A DNA stretch of 64,000 nt from Acidobacteriota bacterium (GCA_003388555.1 QQVD01000001.1:110380-174379), one strand, 5' to 3'. Positions 27,149 to 36,332 are shown, counted from the stretch's first letter. The notes: generated by a model from the letters alone, not told the origin. A program made the numbers and translations.

Positions 27149-28519
27149 TCAGGCCGATGCCAGCCGTCCGGCGCGCTGGGCGACGAAGGCCGCCAGCCGG
27201 GCCGCCACGTTCTCCTCGAGGTCGGCGTAGAAGAGGCCGTAGTCGTGGTTGTGGAAGCTACGCCCGGGCATCACCGCCTGCTGGAACGCCGCCACCCACG
27301 GCTCGCTGATGTACAGGTAGCCGTCCTCGGCCAGCCCGGCGTCGACGTGCATCGGATGCACCCGCGACAGCCCCCGCGCCCGCACCCCGAGCGCTCCTCG
27401 TCCCGCCGAGAAGAGGGCGGTGGGCGAAACGCGGGCGGCAAGCAGCAGGTGCACGGCTCCGCGGTGGTTCTCCCGCCCGACCCAGCCGGTCGCGGTCTCG
27501 AAGGTGAGCGGATTGATTCCCAGCACCGCCATGTGGGCGCGCCGGCGCCAGTGGCCGCTGCCGTCGCTGCACTCGGCGTGGGCCGGCGAGCGGGGAGCCC
27601 CCGAGTACCAGACCTCGGCGCGGTCACTGCGGTGCAGCGGACCGCCGCCGCGGCCGAAGGTGTCCCAGGCGACCACGCAGCCGTTGTCCAGCGGCCCGCG
27701 GCAGGGGTGCAGGCGTTCGAACACGGCCTCACCGTGGGAGCGCGAGGCTCCGTGGCCGTCCGCGTTCGGCGCTCCGGCCTGCCCATCCGCGAACTTGTCG
27801 CGCGGGAAGGTGTAGCCGATCACGTAGGCGGCGACGAGCCTGGAGCAACGCTCCGGGTACGGCTCGATGCACTCCTCGAGCAGGCGGATCGCGTGGCAGC
27901 TGCCCTGGCTGTGGCTGGCGACGAAGTAGGGCCGCCCCTGGTTGCGCTGCTCGAGGAACTGCTCGAAGGCGGCGCGCACGTCGGAGTAGGCCAGCTCGAG
28001 GGCCCGTCGCCCGCTGGGCCGGCCACCGACGAACGAGTAGAGAGTGGCCTGGCGGTAGCGCGGCGCATAGATCCGGCAGCTGCGGGCGAAGGCGGACGCC
28101 TGACCCGGGACCACCAGCTGATCGACCAGCTCGCCGATCCGCTCGTCGCCGACCGCGGCGTTCCAGGAGGTGCCGCGCAGGTGCATCGTGGGATGGATGT
28201 AGAAGCAGTCGGCGACGGGCTCGTCGATGCCCTCGGTCCGGTGCCCGGCGCTGCCCAGCGGTGCCATCTGTGAGTTCCCCGGCGCCTCGGGCAGCACCGC
28301 CCACGACTCAGGTCGCGAGTAGTCGGGTGGCTCGGGGACGTCGCGCTGGGCGAACTCTCGTCGCGGTCGCAGTCGCCACAGCAGCAGAGGCGTCAGCAGC
28401 AACCAGGCCAGGCCCGAGAGCAGCCGCTGCCACGCCAGAAGCAGCCGGCGCAGGATCCCGGGACGTCGTGGTCGTGGCGGCGCAGGTGAATCGGTCCGAC
28501 GATTCTCGGGTCGGTTCAT
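27149..28519 (-). CDS. DUF3089 family alpha/beta-hydrolase-like protein
   Basis: A 456-residue protein with one N-terminal membrane helix (about residues 28-48, LLLAWQRLLSGLAWLLLTPLLL) after a basic, proline-rich start. The DUF3089 signature ADCFYIHPTMHL and WNAAVGD is near residue 105, and a nucleophile elbow occurs in ASHSQGSCHA (His-Ser-Gln-Gly, serine hydrolase type). The family is predicted to be esterase- or lipase-like, but no substrate is established. The gene stands alone on the minus strand between the repeat-bearing gap at 26.9-27.1 kb and the PBP gene. Confidence 0.8.
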   Translation of the reverse strand: MNRPENRRTDSPAPPRPRRPGILRRLLLAWQRLLSGLAWLLLTPLLLWRLRPRREFAQRDVPEPPDYSRPESWAVLPEAPGNSQMAPLGSAGHRTEGIDEPVADCFYIHPTMHLRGTSWNAAVGDERIGELVDQLVVPGQASAFARSCRIYAPRYRQATLYSFVGGRPSGRRALELAYSDVRAAFEQFLEQRNQGRPYFVASHSQGSCHAIRLLEECIEPYPERCSRLVAAYVIGYTFPRDKFADGQAGAPNADGHGASRSHGEAVFERLHPCRGPLDNGCVVAWDTFGRGGGPLHRSDRAEVWYSGAPRSPAHAECSDGSGHWRRRAHMAVLGINPLTFETATGWVGRENHRGAVHLLLAARVSPTALFSAGRGALGVRARGLSRVHPMHVDAGLAEDGYLYISEPWVAAFQQAVMPGRSFHNHDYGLFYADLEENVAARLAAFVAQRAGRLASA

Positions 28520-28630
28520 GTTCTCGTGGGTGTTGAGATACGCAGGGTCCGGTCGCTGGAGCCGCGGCCCTCGACAGTCGAGGAGGGCCCTCGTTCATCG
28601 CCGCTCCGGGGCCCAGCCTCAGGCCCAGCC

Positions 28631-31600
28631 TCAGGGCATGGAGGCGGTGCCGGCCATGGAGGCCGTCGGGATCGGCCTCGACGAGGTCTCGGCGGTCGGC
28701 ACCACCCAGTGGTGCTCGACGATCCGGCCCAGGCGGCCAGTGAGACCATACACCTCGAGCAAGGGAGGTTGGCTGGTCACCGCCTCCGGCGAGTCTTCTT
28801 CCGGTGCCTGCCAGCCCGAGGTCAGAACGACGGACAGCTCGGTGAGCTCGGAGCCAGGATTCGAGGCCGGCTGGTCGCTGCGAGCTGGTGGGGCGGCCGG
28901 TCCGCCGGTATGGCGAGCGGTCGCGCCCTGTGAAGTGCTCGCGGTCCCCCGTGACCGACGGACCTGGCTCGCGGCCAGGGTCAGCCAGGGGTTTGCGGAG
29001 ACCAGGCCAGGTCGATCGCGGCCGTCGGCTTCGGCGAGGCCGCCGGCTCGTCGCGCCGCCGCACCACGCGGCTTCCCGGAGTCCTGCTCCTCCCGCAGCT
29101 GCTGACGCTCTCGGGCCACCAGCGACGCGGTGACAGCTGAACGACTCTCCAGAGAGGGAGCGCGGCCGGTGCCGATCAGGGGGCAACCGCCGTCGGTCGC
29201 CTCTGCGTTCACCTGCTGGTCGCTGGAGACAGGTCGGTCGGCCCGCACGACCTGCCCCTCGCTCACCTGTGCAGCCCAGATCGGTCGACCGCTCTCGCCG
29301 GCGCGCAGCCAACGCTGCACGGTGCAGGTCCGGTCCAGGTCGGCCAGGCTCCTCGGTGCCGGCAGCTGGGTGAAGCCGTTGCTCGGCTCGATGCGCTCGG
29401 CGAAGGTCGCCCAGACCGGAGCGGCGGCGCTGCCGCCGGTCATCGAAGTCTCGCTGAAGTCGTCGCGGCCGAGCCAGACGGTGACCACTCGCTCGCGCGA
29501 GTAACCGACGAACCACGCGTCGCGCCCGTCGTTGCTGGTGCCGGTCTTGCCGGCCAGTGGCCCCTTCAGCTCTCGACCGACGCGCCAGGCGGTTCCCCGC
29601 CGGACGGTGTCCTGCAGCATTGCCGTGACCAGCGCCGCCGATTCCGCGCTCAGTCCCGCCTCCGCCCCGGGCTCCTCGCCCGCTGGGCGCCGGCGCTCCA
29701 GCGGAGTGCCGTGGCGGTCGAACACCGCCGCGAGGAATCGCGGCCTGCTGCGCACTCCGCCGTTGGCGAGCAGGGAGTAGGCGCTGGTGACCTGCAGCGG
29801 CGAACCCTCCACCGCCCCGAGCGCCAACGAGGGGCCCTTCACCTTCGGCTCGAGGCCGGCGTGGTGCAGCGTCGTCGCCACGTTGTCGAGCCCTGCCGCC
29901 AGCGCGATGCGCAGGGAAGCTGCATTGAGACTGCGGCGCAACGACTCGGCGACCGTGACGGTGCCGTGGAAAGCGCCGCCATGGTTCGCCGGACGCCAAC
30001 TCTGGCCGGCGAAGCGCACCTCGATCGGCAGGTCGAGGACGGTCGCGTTCGGTGCCGCGACGCCTGCCTCGAAGGCGGCGGCGTAGGCGAACGGCTTGGC
30101 CAGGCTGCCGATCTGCCGCCTGGCCGAGCCGGCGCGATCGAAGGCGCTGCGCCGATCGGGCCGCCCTCCGACGTAGGCCCGCACCAGACCGCTCGTCGGC
30201 TCGAGCGAGACCAGTGCCGCCTCGGTCGAGGCAGCGATCCGTCCGCTCTCGACGCTCCGCTCGAGCGCCGCGATGGCCGCAGCCTGCTCGAACCAGTCGA
30301 GGGTCGAGTGCAGGCGCAGGCCGCTGTCGACGACCGATGCCTCGGCCGCCGAGCCGGTGTCGAGGTAGTCGTTCGCCAGCTCGGTGAGCGAAGCGCGAAC
30401 GAAGTGGCTGGTCCACAGCGGTCGGTGGTCGGCGCGCAGCACGATCGGCTCGGCCGCGGCCCGTCGCAGCTGGTCGGAGTCGAGCCAGCCCAGCGAGTGC
30501 ATGCGATCGAGCACGCGGTCGCGCCGCGCCATGGCGTCGTCGGGGCGGCGCACCGGGTCGAAGCGCGCCGGTGAGGCGATCATGCCCGCGAGCAGGGCCG
30601 CCTCAGCGACCGACAGCTGCTCCGGCTCGACACCGAAGTAGGCGTTGGCCGCTGCGCCGACCCCGACCAGCTGACGCGACCAGCGGCTGCCGAGGTAGAC
30701 CTCGTTGAGGTACGCGGCGAGGATCTTCTCCTTGCTCCAGCGCAGGTCCAGGGCGATCGCCAGGCGCGCCTCGTGCAGCTTGCGGCTCCAGCTGCGCTCC
30801 GCGGTGAGGAAGAGGTTGCGCGCCAGCTGCTGGGTGATGGTGCTGGCACCCTGCACGATGCGCCCGGCGGCGAAGTTGCTCCGGGCGGCGCGCAGGATCC
30901 CGCCGAGGGCGATGCCGTGGTGGAAGAAGTACTGGTCGTCCTCCGCCGCGAGCACCGCCCGCACCAGGTGCTCGGGGATCTGCTCGTAGGTGACCGGACG
31001 CCGGTCGATCATGCCGGAGCCGAGCAGGCGGTCCAGCTCGACGCGCGGCAGGTGCAGCCGATCGAGCTCCCGTTCGTCCAGGTGCAGACGCTCGAGGCGG
31101 CCTTCGGCGAGGGCCAGGTCGAGCAGGCCGACGCCGGGCCAGTGCACGCGATAGGTCAGCGCGACCTCGCCCGACTCGCCGCCTTCGTCTAGCGCTGTCC
31201 GTTCGTACCATCCCGGCGCTGGCGCCGGCAGCGCGGCGGTCTCGGCCTCGCTATGGCGTCCGGTGATCGCTCGACTCGACGTCGAGCGCAGGCCGCTGGC
31301 GATCAGCAGCTGTTCGATGGCCGCGGCGTCGAGCCGCCCGCCGGTGGCCAGCTCGATCGGAGCCGAGAGCACCGTCGAGGTGACTGGCCGCAGCGCCAGC
31401 GCGCGCTGCGGCGAGGGCAGGTAGACGCGCACCGCCAGGGCTCCGGCGAGCAGCGCCAGGGCGCTGGCCGCGACCAGTGCGAAGAAGCCGCGCGAGACCA
31501 GCGGGCTGCGTTCGACCGAACGCCAGCGTCGGCCGAGCGTGGAGATCGTCGGGGCGCTGCGCAGCCGCAGTCGCTGCGCCCGGCGGCGAGCGAGTCGACC

Positions 31601-31795
31601 GAGTCGACGGGTGCGGCGGTGAACTCGCCGCAGCCAGGTCGCCGCGCGGTCGGTGGACGACGACACTGCCTTCGGCTCGCCCACGGAGAGGGCGCGCTGG
31701 GCGAGGTCTTTCGGGCTGCCGCTCGGCCTGCCGTCGCTTGCTCGGCGGCCGCGGGGGGAGGTGGTCTTGGGGTCGTTCATGGAGGGATCTCGCAT
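28631..31795 (-). CDS. Bifunctional class A penicillin-binding protein with long C-terminal tail
   Basis: Peptidoglycan glycosyltransferase/transpeptidase of 1054 residues. A basic cytosolic region of about 100 residues precedes one TM helix (FFALVAASALALLAGAL). GT51 motifs are AAEDDQYFFHHG near 285 and GASTITQQLARNLFL near 320. Transpeptidase motifs are SLAK near 563 (catalytic Ser), SLN near 622 and KTGT near 748. About 240 residues after the transpeptidase domain are low-complexity, rich in Ser, Ala, Arg and Pro, with two cysteines early in it. Domain order and the UB2H-like region before GT51 fit the PBP1b subgroup. ATG 31780 is an alternative start; neither has a clear ribosome binding site. 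Confidence 0.9.
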   Translation of the reverse strand: MRDPSMNDPKTTSPRGRRASDGRPSGSPKDLAQRALSVGEPKAVSSSTDRAATWLRRVHRRTRRLGRLARRRAQRLRLRSAPTISTLGRRWRSVERSPLVSRGFFALVAASALALLAGALAVRVYLPSPQRALALRPVTSTVLSAPIELATGGRLDAAAIEQLLIASGLRSTSSRAITGRHSEAETAALPAPAPGWYERTALDEGGESGEVALTYRVHWPGVGLLDLALAEGRLERLHLDERELDRLHLPRVELDRLLGSGMIDRRPVTYEQIPEHLVRAVLAAEDDQYFFHHGIALGGILRAARSNFAAGRIVQGASTITQQLARNLFLTAERSWSRKLHEARLAIALDLRWSKEKILAAYLNEVYLGSRWSRQLVGVGAAANAYFGVEPEQLSVAEAALLAGMIASPARFDPVRRPDDAMARRDRVLDRMHSLGWLDSDQLRRAAAEPIVLRADHRPLWTSHFVRASLTELANDYLDTGSAAEASVVDSGLRLHSTLDWFEQAAAIAALERSVESGRIAASTEAALVSLEPTSGLVRAYVGGRPDRRSAFDRAGSARRQIGSLAKPFAYAAAFEAGVAAPNATVLDLPIEVRFAGQSWRPANHGGAFHGTVTVAESLRRSLNAASLRIALAAGLDNVATTLHHAGLEPKVKGPSLALGAVEGSPLQVTSAYSLLANGGVRSRPRFLAAVFDRHGTPLERRRPAGEEPGAEAGLSAESAALVTAMLQDTVRRGTAWRVGRELKGPLAGKTGTSNDGRDAWFVGYSRERVVTVWLGRDDFSETSMTGGSAAAPVWATFAERIEPSNGFTQLPAPRSLADLDRTCTVQRWLRAGESGRPIWAAQVSEGQVVRADRPVSSDQQVNAEATDGGCPLIGTGRAPSLESRSAVTASLVARERQQLREEQDSGKPRGAAARRAGGLAEADGRDRPGLVSANPWLTLAASQVRRSRGTASTSQGATARHTGGPAAPPARSDQPASNPGSELTELSVVLTSGWQAPEEDSPEAVTSQPPLLEVYGLTGRLGRIVEHHWVVPTAETSSRPIPTASMAGTASMP

Positions 31796-31860
31796 CTGAG
31801 CTTGCGTCGACTCGGCCGTCGGGGCGAAGCGCGGAGCGAACTGTCGGTCTCGGTGGCCTC

Positions 31861-31887
31861 TGACGGTGCTGACGGTGCTGACGGTGC
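31861..31887. repeat. 9-bp tandem repeat, three perfect copies
   Basis: TGACGGTGC three times, followed by a decayed fourth copy (CGATGGTGG), in the leader region of the PBP gene. Confidence 0.8.
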
Positions 31888-31921
31888 CGATGGTGGTGAT
31901 GGCGCTCTGGGCAGCTTGGCT

Positions 31922-31973
31922 CTGCTCGGCTCGACTGCTCGGCTCGACTGCTCGGCCCTACTGTTCGGCCCGG
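31922..31973. repeat. 13-bp tandem repeat, two perfect and two decayed copies
   Basis: CTGCTCGGCTCGA twice, then CTGCTCGGCCCTA and CTGTTCGGCCCGG, directly following the 9-bp array in the same gap. Confidence 0.8.
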
Positions 31974-32382
31974 ACGAACCGTCCGCCGGAGCCTGGTCGG
32001 GTGGATGGCGGCGAGTGAGCGATCCGGGCCTCCGATCGGCGTCCACCGCGCTGCGCTGCGCGTCGCTAGAGCAAGGCCTCTGCCAGCACCGGCGACTTGC
32101 CTCTTCGGCAGGGGTGCGCCGGCCCTCACGAGCCCGCCGCTGCAGCCGTCGCGCCGCGCTCGCCGGCGAAAGAGCCCCCGCCGCCGCAGCCTGTCTCCTC
32201 GCTGCGGGATCGGGATGCTGCTCGCCGGCGGAAGAAGCAGGCTCCGGACCGGTAGTTCTTTCCGCCGCGGGCGACCCTCCCGCGCGGCCTGCCAGGAGCC
32301 GGGCCAGCGGCGCGGCGGGCCGGTGATCTGCTGGGTCGCGCTGCGAGCGCGATCACGTCGCGCCGCCGCCGGTAGCGACGCT

Positions 32383-33327
32383 TCAGGCCTCGCGCAGCCA
32401 GTCGTCGACCAGACGTCGGGAGATCGACATGCGCGGCGGCAGATGCAGCTCGCGGCGCGCCGTGCGCTCGAGCAGCTCGTCGCGATGGAACCAGTGCGCC
32501 TGCTCGATCTCGGTCTCGTCGACGGTGATCTCGTCGCTGATCGCCTCGGCCCAGAATCCGAGCATGATCGAGCTCGGGAAGGGCCACGGCTGCGACGAGT
32601 GGTACTCGACCTCGCCAATGCGCACCCCGACCTCTTCGAAGACCTCGCGGGCCACCGCGTGCTCGAGGTTCTCGCCCGGCTCGACGAACCCGGCCAGGGT
32701 CGAGAAGACGCCCGGCGGCCACGACGCCTGCCGCCCCAGCAGGCAACGCTCACCGCCGTCGTGCACCAGCATGATCACCGCCGCATCGGTGCGCGGGAAG
32801 CCCTGCAGGCCGCAGGAGGGATCGCTGCACACCCGCAGGTGTCCGGCATCGCGGCTCTCGGTGGGCGCGCCGCAGGCACCGCAGAAGCGATGACGACGGT
32901 GCCAGGTGGTCATCGCGCGGGCGTAGGCGAGCAGGTTGGCGGCTCGCGCGTCGAGCCGCGCTGCGACCTGCCGCAGGTCGCAGAAGGTCCCGGCGGAGGC
33001 GATCAGCGGATGGGAGTCGGGATCGTCGAGCAGCGACAGGTCGAAGGCGAAGTGCGGCCGGCCTTCGTCGAACCCGAGCAGCACCAGGGTCGGGCGTGCG
33101 TTCTCGTCGAGCAGCTCGGCAACGCCTGTGGCGTCGAGCAGTGCCGGCCGCACCAGCGCGTCGGCCTCCTCGGTGACCAGGCTGCGTTCCCTCCACACCA
33201 CCGTGAACAGGGCCTCGGCATGGCGCTCGAGGCGCGCCGACTCGCCCGCGTCGCGACGCACCAGGTGGCGGCGGTCCAGCGTGCGCGGATCGGTGTGGTC
33301 GGGAGCGAGGGGGTTGGGAGACCGCAT
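32383..33327 (-). CDS. nudC: NADH pyrophosphatase / NAD-cap decapping Nudix hydrolase
   Basis: A 314-residue NudC-type Nudix enzyme that cleaves NAD(H) to NMN(H) plus AMP and, in characterised relatives, removes NAD caps from RNA. It has the four-cysteine zinc site (CGACG, then CSDPSCG), the Nudix box from GFVEPGE to REVFEEVGV and the NudC-specific SQPWPFPSS just after it, which separates NudC from generic Nudix proteins. The length fits the longer bacterial forms with a full N-terminal domain. ATG 33327 gives MRSPNPLAPD. It is downstream of the amino-acid dehydrogenase on the same strand, 66 bp away. Confidence 0.93.
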   Translation of the reverse strand: MRSPNPLAPDHTDPRTLDRRHLVRRDAGESARLERHAEALFTVVWRERSLVTEEADALVRPALLDATGVAELLDENARPTLVLLGFDEGRPHFAFDLSLLDDPDSHPLIASAGTFCDLRQVAARLDARAANLLAYARAMTTWHRRHRFCGACGAPTESRDAGHLRVCSDPSCGLQGFPRTDAAVIMLVHDGGERCLLGRQASWPPGVFSTLAGFVEPGENLEHAVAREVFEEVGVRIGEVEYHSSQPWPFPSSIMLGFWAEAISDEITVDETEIEQAHWFHRDELLERTARRELHLPPRMSISRRLVDDWLREA

Positions 33328-33363
33328 GGCCGCGCCCGGCAGTCTACGCCGACGGCCGCGGTA

Positions 33364-33405
33364 GCGCGTCTCTCAGCCGCGGTGGCGCGTCTTTCAGCCG
33401 CGGCG
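33364..33405. repeat. 21-bp direct duplication spanning the dehydrogenase stop codon
   Basis: Two adjacent 21-bp copies (33364-33384, 33385-33405) differ at only two positions. The right copy contains the last codons and stop of the dehydrogenase gene; the left copy repeats them, including the stop, in the intergenic spacer. A partial third copy adjoins on the left. Confidence 0.85.
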
Positions 33406-34488
33406 GCGGTAGGCCATCGCCTCGGAGACCCGCTGCTTGGCGAGGGTCAGGGCCGCCTCGGTCGGCATCTGGCTGTGGGCTCTGGCCAGCTCGAGGATCT
33501 CGCGGGTGTTCTCGCGCACCTTCTCCTCGATGGTCTCGAAGGCCTGCTTCTGGGTGCCTCCCTGGTACTCGACCGAGGCACAGATGACGCCGCCCGCGTT
33601 GGCGACGAAGTCGGGCACCGAGAGGATGCCGCGGCCGTGCAGGATGCGCTCGGCCATCGGCGTGACCGGGATGTTGGCGCCCTGCAGGATGACCTTCGCC
33701 TTGATCCGCGCCGCGTTGGTCTCGTCGATGACGTCTGGGCGTGCAGCCGGCACCAGGATGTCGCAGTCGAGGTCGATGAAGGCGTCGCGGCCGAGCTTGC
33801 GCCCGCGCGGATACACCGTCACCTGGCCGGTCTCGAGCTTCAGTCGCACCAGCTCCTCGATGTCGATGCCGTCGGGGTCGAAGACCGTGCCGTCGAGATC
33901 CGAGGCGACGGTGAGGACGGCGCCACGCTCGGCGAGGAAGCGGGCAGCGTGCTGGCCGACGTTGCCGAAGCCCTGCACCGCGACGCGGGCGCCTTCGAGA
34001 CCGATCTCGCTGAACTCCTGCGCCACCTCGCCGCAGATCGCGATGCCGAATCCGGTCGCGCCCACTTGGTCGAGCGGGATGCCGCCGAGCACCTTGGAGA
34101 GTCCGACCGAGCGCCCGATCTCGTCGCGAACCCAGGCCATGGCGGTCTCGTCCGTCCCCATGTCAGGTCCCGGGATGTAGCCCTCCAGCGCTTCGATGCC
34201 GCGCGCGAACTGGCGGATCAGGGTCTCCTTGTTCGGGGTGTGCGGGTCGGCCAGGATGCCGGCCTTGCCGCCGCCGTGGCGCAGGCCCGCGAGGGCGTTC
34301 TTCCAGGTCATCGCGCGAGCCAGGCGGAAGACCTCGGCGGTGGTCACGTCGGCGGCCATGCGGATGCCGCCGATCGCCGGACCGGCGGCGATGTTGTCGA
34401 TCACCACGATTCCCTTGAGACCGCTGCGCGGCTCGTAGATGTAGACGACCTTCTCGGGTCCGTACTCGTCGGCGAACTCGTGAAACAC
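33394..34488 (-). CDS. Glu/Leu/Phe/Val dehydrogenase family protein
   Basis: NAD(P)-dependent amino-acid dehydrogenase, 364 residues, interconverting an amino acid and its 2-oxo acid with ammonia. The substrate-binding lysine is in RHGGGKAGI near residue 72, with MTWKNALAGL just before and PGPDMGTDE after. The Rossmann motif is VQGFGNVGQ. The length matches leucine/phenylalanine/valine dehydrogenases (about 360) better than hexameric glutamate dehydrogenases (410-450), and GGGK resembles leucine dehydrogenase, so branched-chain or aromatic substrates are likelier than glutamate. GTG 34488 is preceded by TAGGAGAG at ideal spacing. It is divergent from an aminotransferase across a 500-bp gap containing two hairpins. 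Confidence 0.87.
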   Translation of the reverse strand: MFHEFADEYGPEKVVYIYEPRSGLKGIVVIDNIAAGPAIGGIRMAADVTTAEVFRLARAMTWKNALAGLRHGGGKAGILADPHTPNKETLIRQFARGIEALEGYIPGPDMGTDETAMAWVRDEIGRSVGLSKVLGGIPLDQVGATGFGIAICGEVAQEFSEIGLEGARVAVQGFGNVGQHAARFLAERGAVLTVASDLDGTVFDPDGIDIEELVRLKLETGQVTVYPRGRKLGRDAFIDLDCDILVPAARPDVIDETNAARIKAKVILQGANIPVTPMAERILHGRGILSVPDFVANAGGVICASVEYQGGTQKQAFETIEEKVRENTREILELARAHSQMPTEAALTLAKQRVSEAMAYRRRG

Positions 34489-34549
34489 GGAACTCTCCTA
34501 GTGGTGCAAGCCCGGTATGGGGTTGTTCTCTCGCGCCTCGTCGAGTGAG

Positions 34550-34567
34550 CCTCCCGGTGTCGGGAGG
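34550..34567. promoter_or_regulatory. Inverted repeat (7-bp arms, 4-nt loop) in dehydrogenase leader
   Basis: CCTCCCG, loop GTGT, CGGGAGG, about 62 bp upstream of the dehydrogenase start. It could be an RNA hairpin in the leader or an operator. No T-tract, so not a classical terminator. Confidence 0.35.
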
Positions 34568-34859
34568 ACCCGATCGCGGCGTGCCGGTGGCGCGTTGCCC
34601 GGCACACGTTCCGGCGCTCGATTCGAGCCGCGGAGTCGATGGCTGGCCAGGGCGACCGTGGCCCGCCGTTCTTCTGGGGCGCCCGCCCCGTCGGCGCACC
34701 ACCGCTGCGCTGCCTGGAGCGCATCGCGGACCGCCCCTGCTGTCTCGGCTGCCGGTCTGCTTTCGGGTCGACCGTGGTCGGGAGATCGGAAGGCGCGCGC
34801 GGCGCGGAGACTCTATCCGAGCCGCTCGTCGGTGACGTCGTCGCTCTGCCGTCCTCCGC

Positions 34860-34881
34860 TCCGACCAAAGTCCTGGTCGGA
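34860..34881. promoter_or_regulatory. Inverted repeat (8-bp arms, 6-nt spacer) upstream of aminotransferase
   Basis: TCCGACCA, spacer AAGTCC, TGGTCGGA, a perfect dyad about 107 bp upstream of the aminotransferase ATG. The 22-bp size suits a dimeric regulator's operator; an RNA hairpin is the alternative. Confidence 0.35.
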
Positions 34882-34988
34882 TCCACGATCTGCCAGACTG
34901 CGGCGGGGATGCGTGGAAGGTGGCGGCTGAGCGACGCGGGCCGCCTGGGCCGTCCGGACCGCGACATCGCAGAGGTGCGACCAAGACG

Positions 34989-36332
34989 ATGAGCAAGCTC
35001 GACGAGATCAACCAGGCGCTGCGGAGCGAGGCGCCGGCGGTGTGGACCGCGCTGTCGCCGACCGCCCGCCAGGCGGTCTATCCGGCCGACATCCCCTTCC
35101 AGGCCGCCGAGGCCCGCGGCACCCGCTACAACGCCACCATCGGTCAGATCACCGACGGCGCCGGCGGCGTGCTGCAGCTGCCGGCGGTCGCCTCGCTGCT
35201 CGCCGGCCTCTCAGACGCCGCCCGCAACCGGGCTCTCCTCTATTCGCCGATCCCCGGCCAGACCGAGCTGAGGCGACTGTGGCGAGAGCGCGAGCGCCGG
35301 CAGGCCGAGTGGGACGAGGCCTCGGAGGCACGCCCGTTACCGCCCTCCAGCTCGCCCCTGGTGACCTCCGGCCTGACCCACGCGCTGGCGCTGGCAGCGG
35401 ACCTCTTCGGCGGCCCGGATCGCGCCGTCCTGGTGCCCGATCCCTGCTGGGGCAACTACCGTCAGGTCTTCGCGCTGCGCACCGGAGCGCGGATCGAGCG
35501 CTATCCGTTCTATCGCGACGGCGAGTTCTGGCCGGGCGGCGTCGCGCCGGCCCTGGCGCGGCTGCCGCCGGGAGAGCCGGCGGTGGTGGTGCTGAACTTC
35601 CCCTCCAACCCGGGTGGCTACATGCCGACCAGGGCGCAGCGCAGCGAGCTCGTCGCTTCGCTCGTGGCGGCGGCGGCCGATCGGCCGGTCGTGGCGCTGT
35701 GCGACGAGGCCTATGCGTCGCTGGTCTACGACCCGGAGATCCCTCGGCGGTCGCTGTTCTGGGATCTCTGCGGGCGCTCGCCGCAGCTGATCCCGGTCCG
35801 CGCCTCCGGTGCGACCAAGGAGTTCCTCCTGTTCGGAGGGCGGATCGGCTTCCTCACCCTGCCGTGGGACGACGAGCATCCGGTCGCCTCGGCGCTCGAC
35901 GACAAGCTGCGCTGCCTCCTGCGCGCGGGGGTCGGCTCGCCCGTGGCGCTCAGCCAGGAGATCCTGCTGCAGGCACTGCAGGACGAGGGCCTCGAGGGTC
36001 AGGTCGACGCAGTGCGTTCCGAGATGGCGAGACGCCACCGCTCGATGTGCGGCGCGCTCGCCGCCGCCGAGGCCCGCGGGGCTCCGCTGCGCCTCCTGCC
36101 GAGCAACAGCGGCGCCTTCGTGCTGCTCGAGCTGAGCGCGGGCCTGGATGCCGAAAGCGCCCGCCGTCACCTCATCGAGCACGCTTCGGTCGGTGTCGTC
36201 GCCGTCCCGCCACGCTACCTGCGACTCGCCTTCTGCTCCACCGCGCCGGAGGACATCGAGCCGCTCGTCGACAGGTTGGTCGTAGGGCTGCAGGGGCTCG
36301 AGGTCGCGACCGCCGGTACCGCTGGAGCGTGA
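34989..36332 (+). CDS. Class I/II PLP-dependent aminotransferase
   Basis: Fold-type I aminotransferase of 447 residues. It shows the N-terminal substrate loop RYNATIGQI, the cofactor-stacking region PDPCWGNYRQ, NFPSNPGGYMP (Asn at the pyridine ring), CDEAYASLVYD with the Asp-x-x-Tyr pair, the Schiff-base lysine in SGATKEFLLFGGRIGF and a C-terminal LRLAFCS arginine. The overall pattern is that of aspartate/tyrosine-type aminotransferases with a shortened lysine loop; the substrate cannot be read from the sequence. ATG 34989 gives a natural start (MSKLDEINQ). It faces an amino-acid dehydrogenase across a shared regulatory gap, which suggests linked amino-acid catabolism, but this is inference. 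Confidence 0.87.
   Translation: MSKLDEINQALRSEAPAVWTALSPTARQAVYPADIPFQAAEARGTRYNATIGQITDGAGGVLQLPAVASLLAGLSDAARNRALLYSPIPGQTELRRLWRERERRQAEWDEASEARPLPPSSSPLVTSGLTHALALAADLFGGPDRAVLVPDPCWGNYRQVFALRTGARIERYPFYRDGEFWPGGVAPALARLPPGEPAVVVLNFPSNPGGYMPTRAQRSELVASLVAAAADRPVVALCDEAYASLVYDPEIPRRSLFWDLCGRSPQLIPVRASGATKEFLLFGGRIGFLTLPWDDEHPVASALDDKLRCLLRAGVGSPVALSQEILLQALQDEGLEGQVDAVRSEMARRHRSMCGALAAAEARGAPLRLLPSNSGAFVLLELSAGLDAESARRHLIEHASVGVVAVPPRYLRLAFCSTAPEDIEPLVDRLVVGLQGLEVATAGTAGA

Larger units (their letters stand above)
31796..32382. other. 587-bp intergenic region with tandem repeats, no credible gene
   Basis: Lies between the 5' end of the PBP gene and the 3' end of nudC, both on the minus strand, so it should hold the PBP promoter. 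Possible reading frames are arginine-, serine- and proline-rich and have no recognisable domain. Two short tandem arrays (31861-31887 and 31922-31973) lie 65-180 bp upstream of the PBP start. Confidence 0.55.
34489..34988. other. 500-bp divergent intergenic region with two perfect inverted repeats
   Basis: Separates the amino-acid dehydrogenase and the aminotransferase, so it should carry both promoters. I see no credible gene; possible frames overlap each other and lack domains. It contains perfect inverted repeats at 34550-34567 and 34860-34881. Confidence 0.5.

Noticed and set aside
32005..34548. An 847-residue plus-strand open frame antisense to nudC and the dehydrogenase
   Set aside because: Its composition (Leu/Val/Asp/Gly-rich antisense pattern) and lack of motifs mark it as a codon-bias shadow of two well-supported genes.
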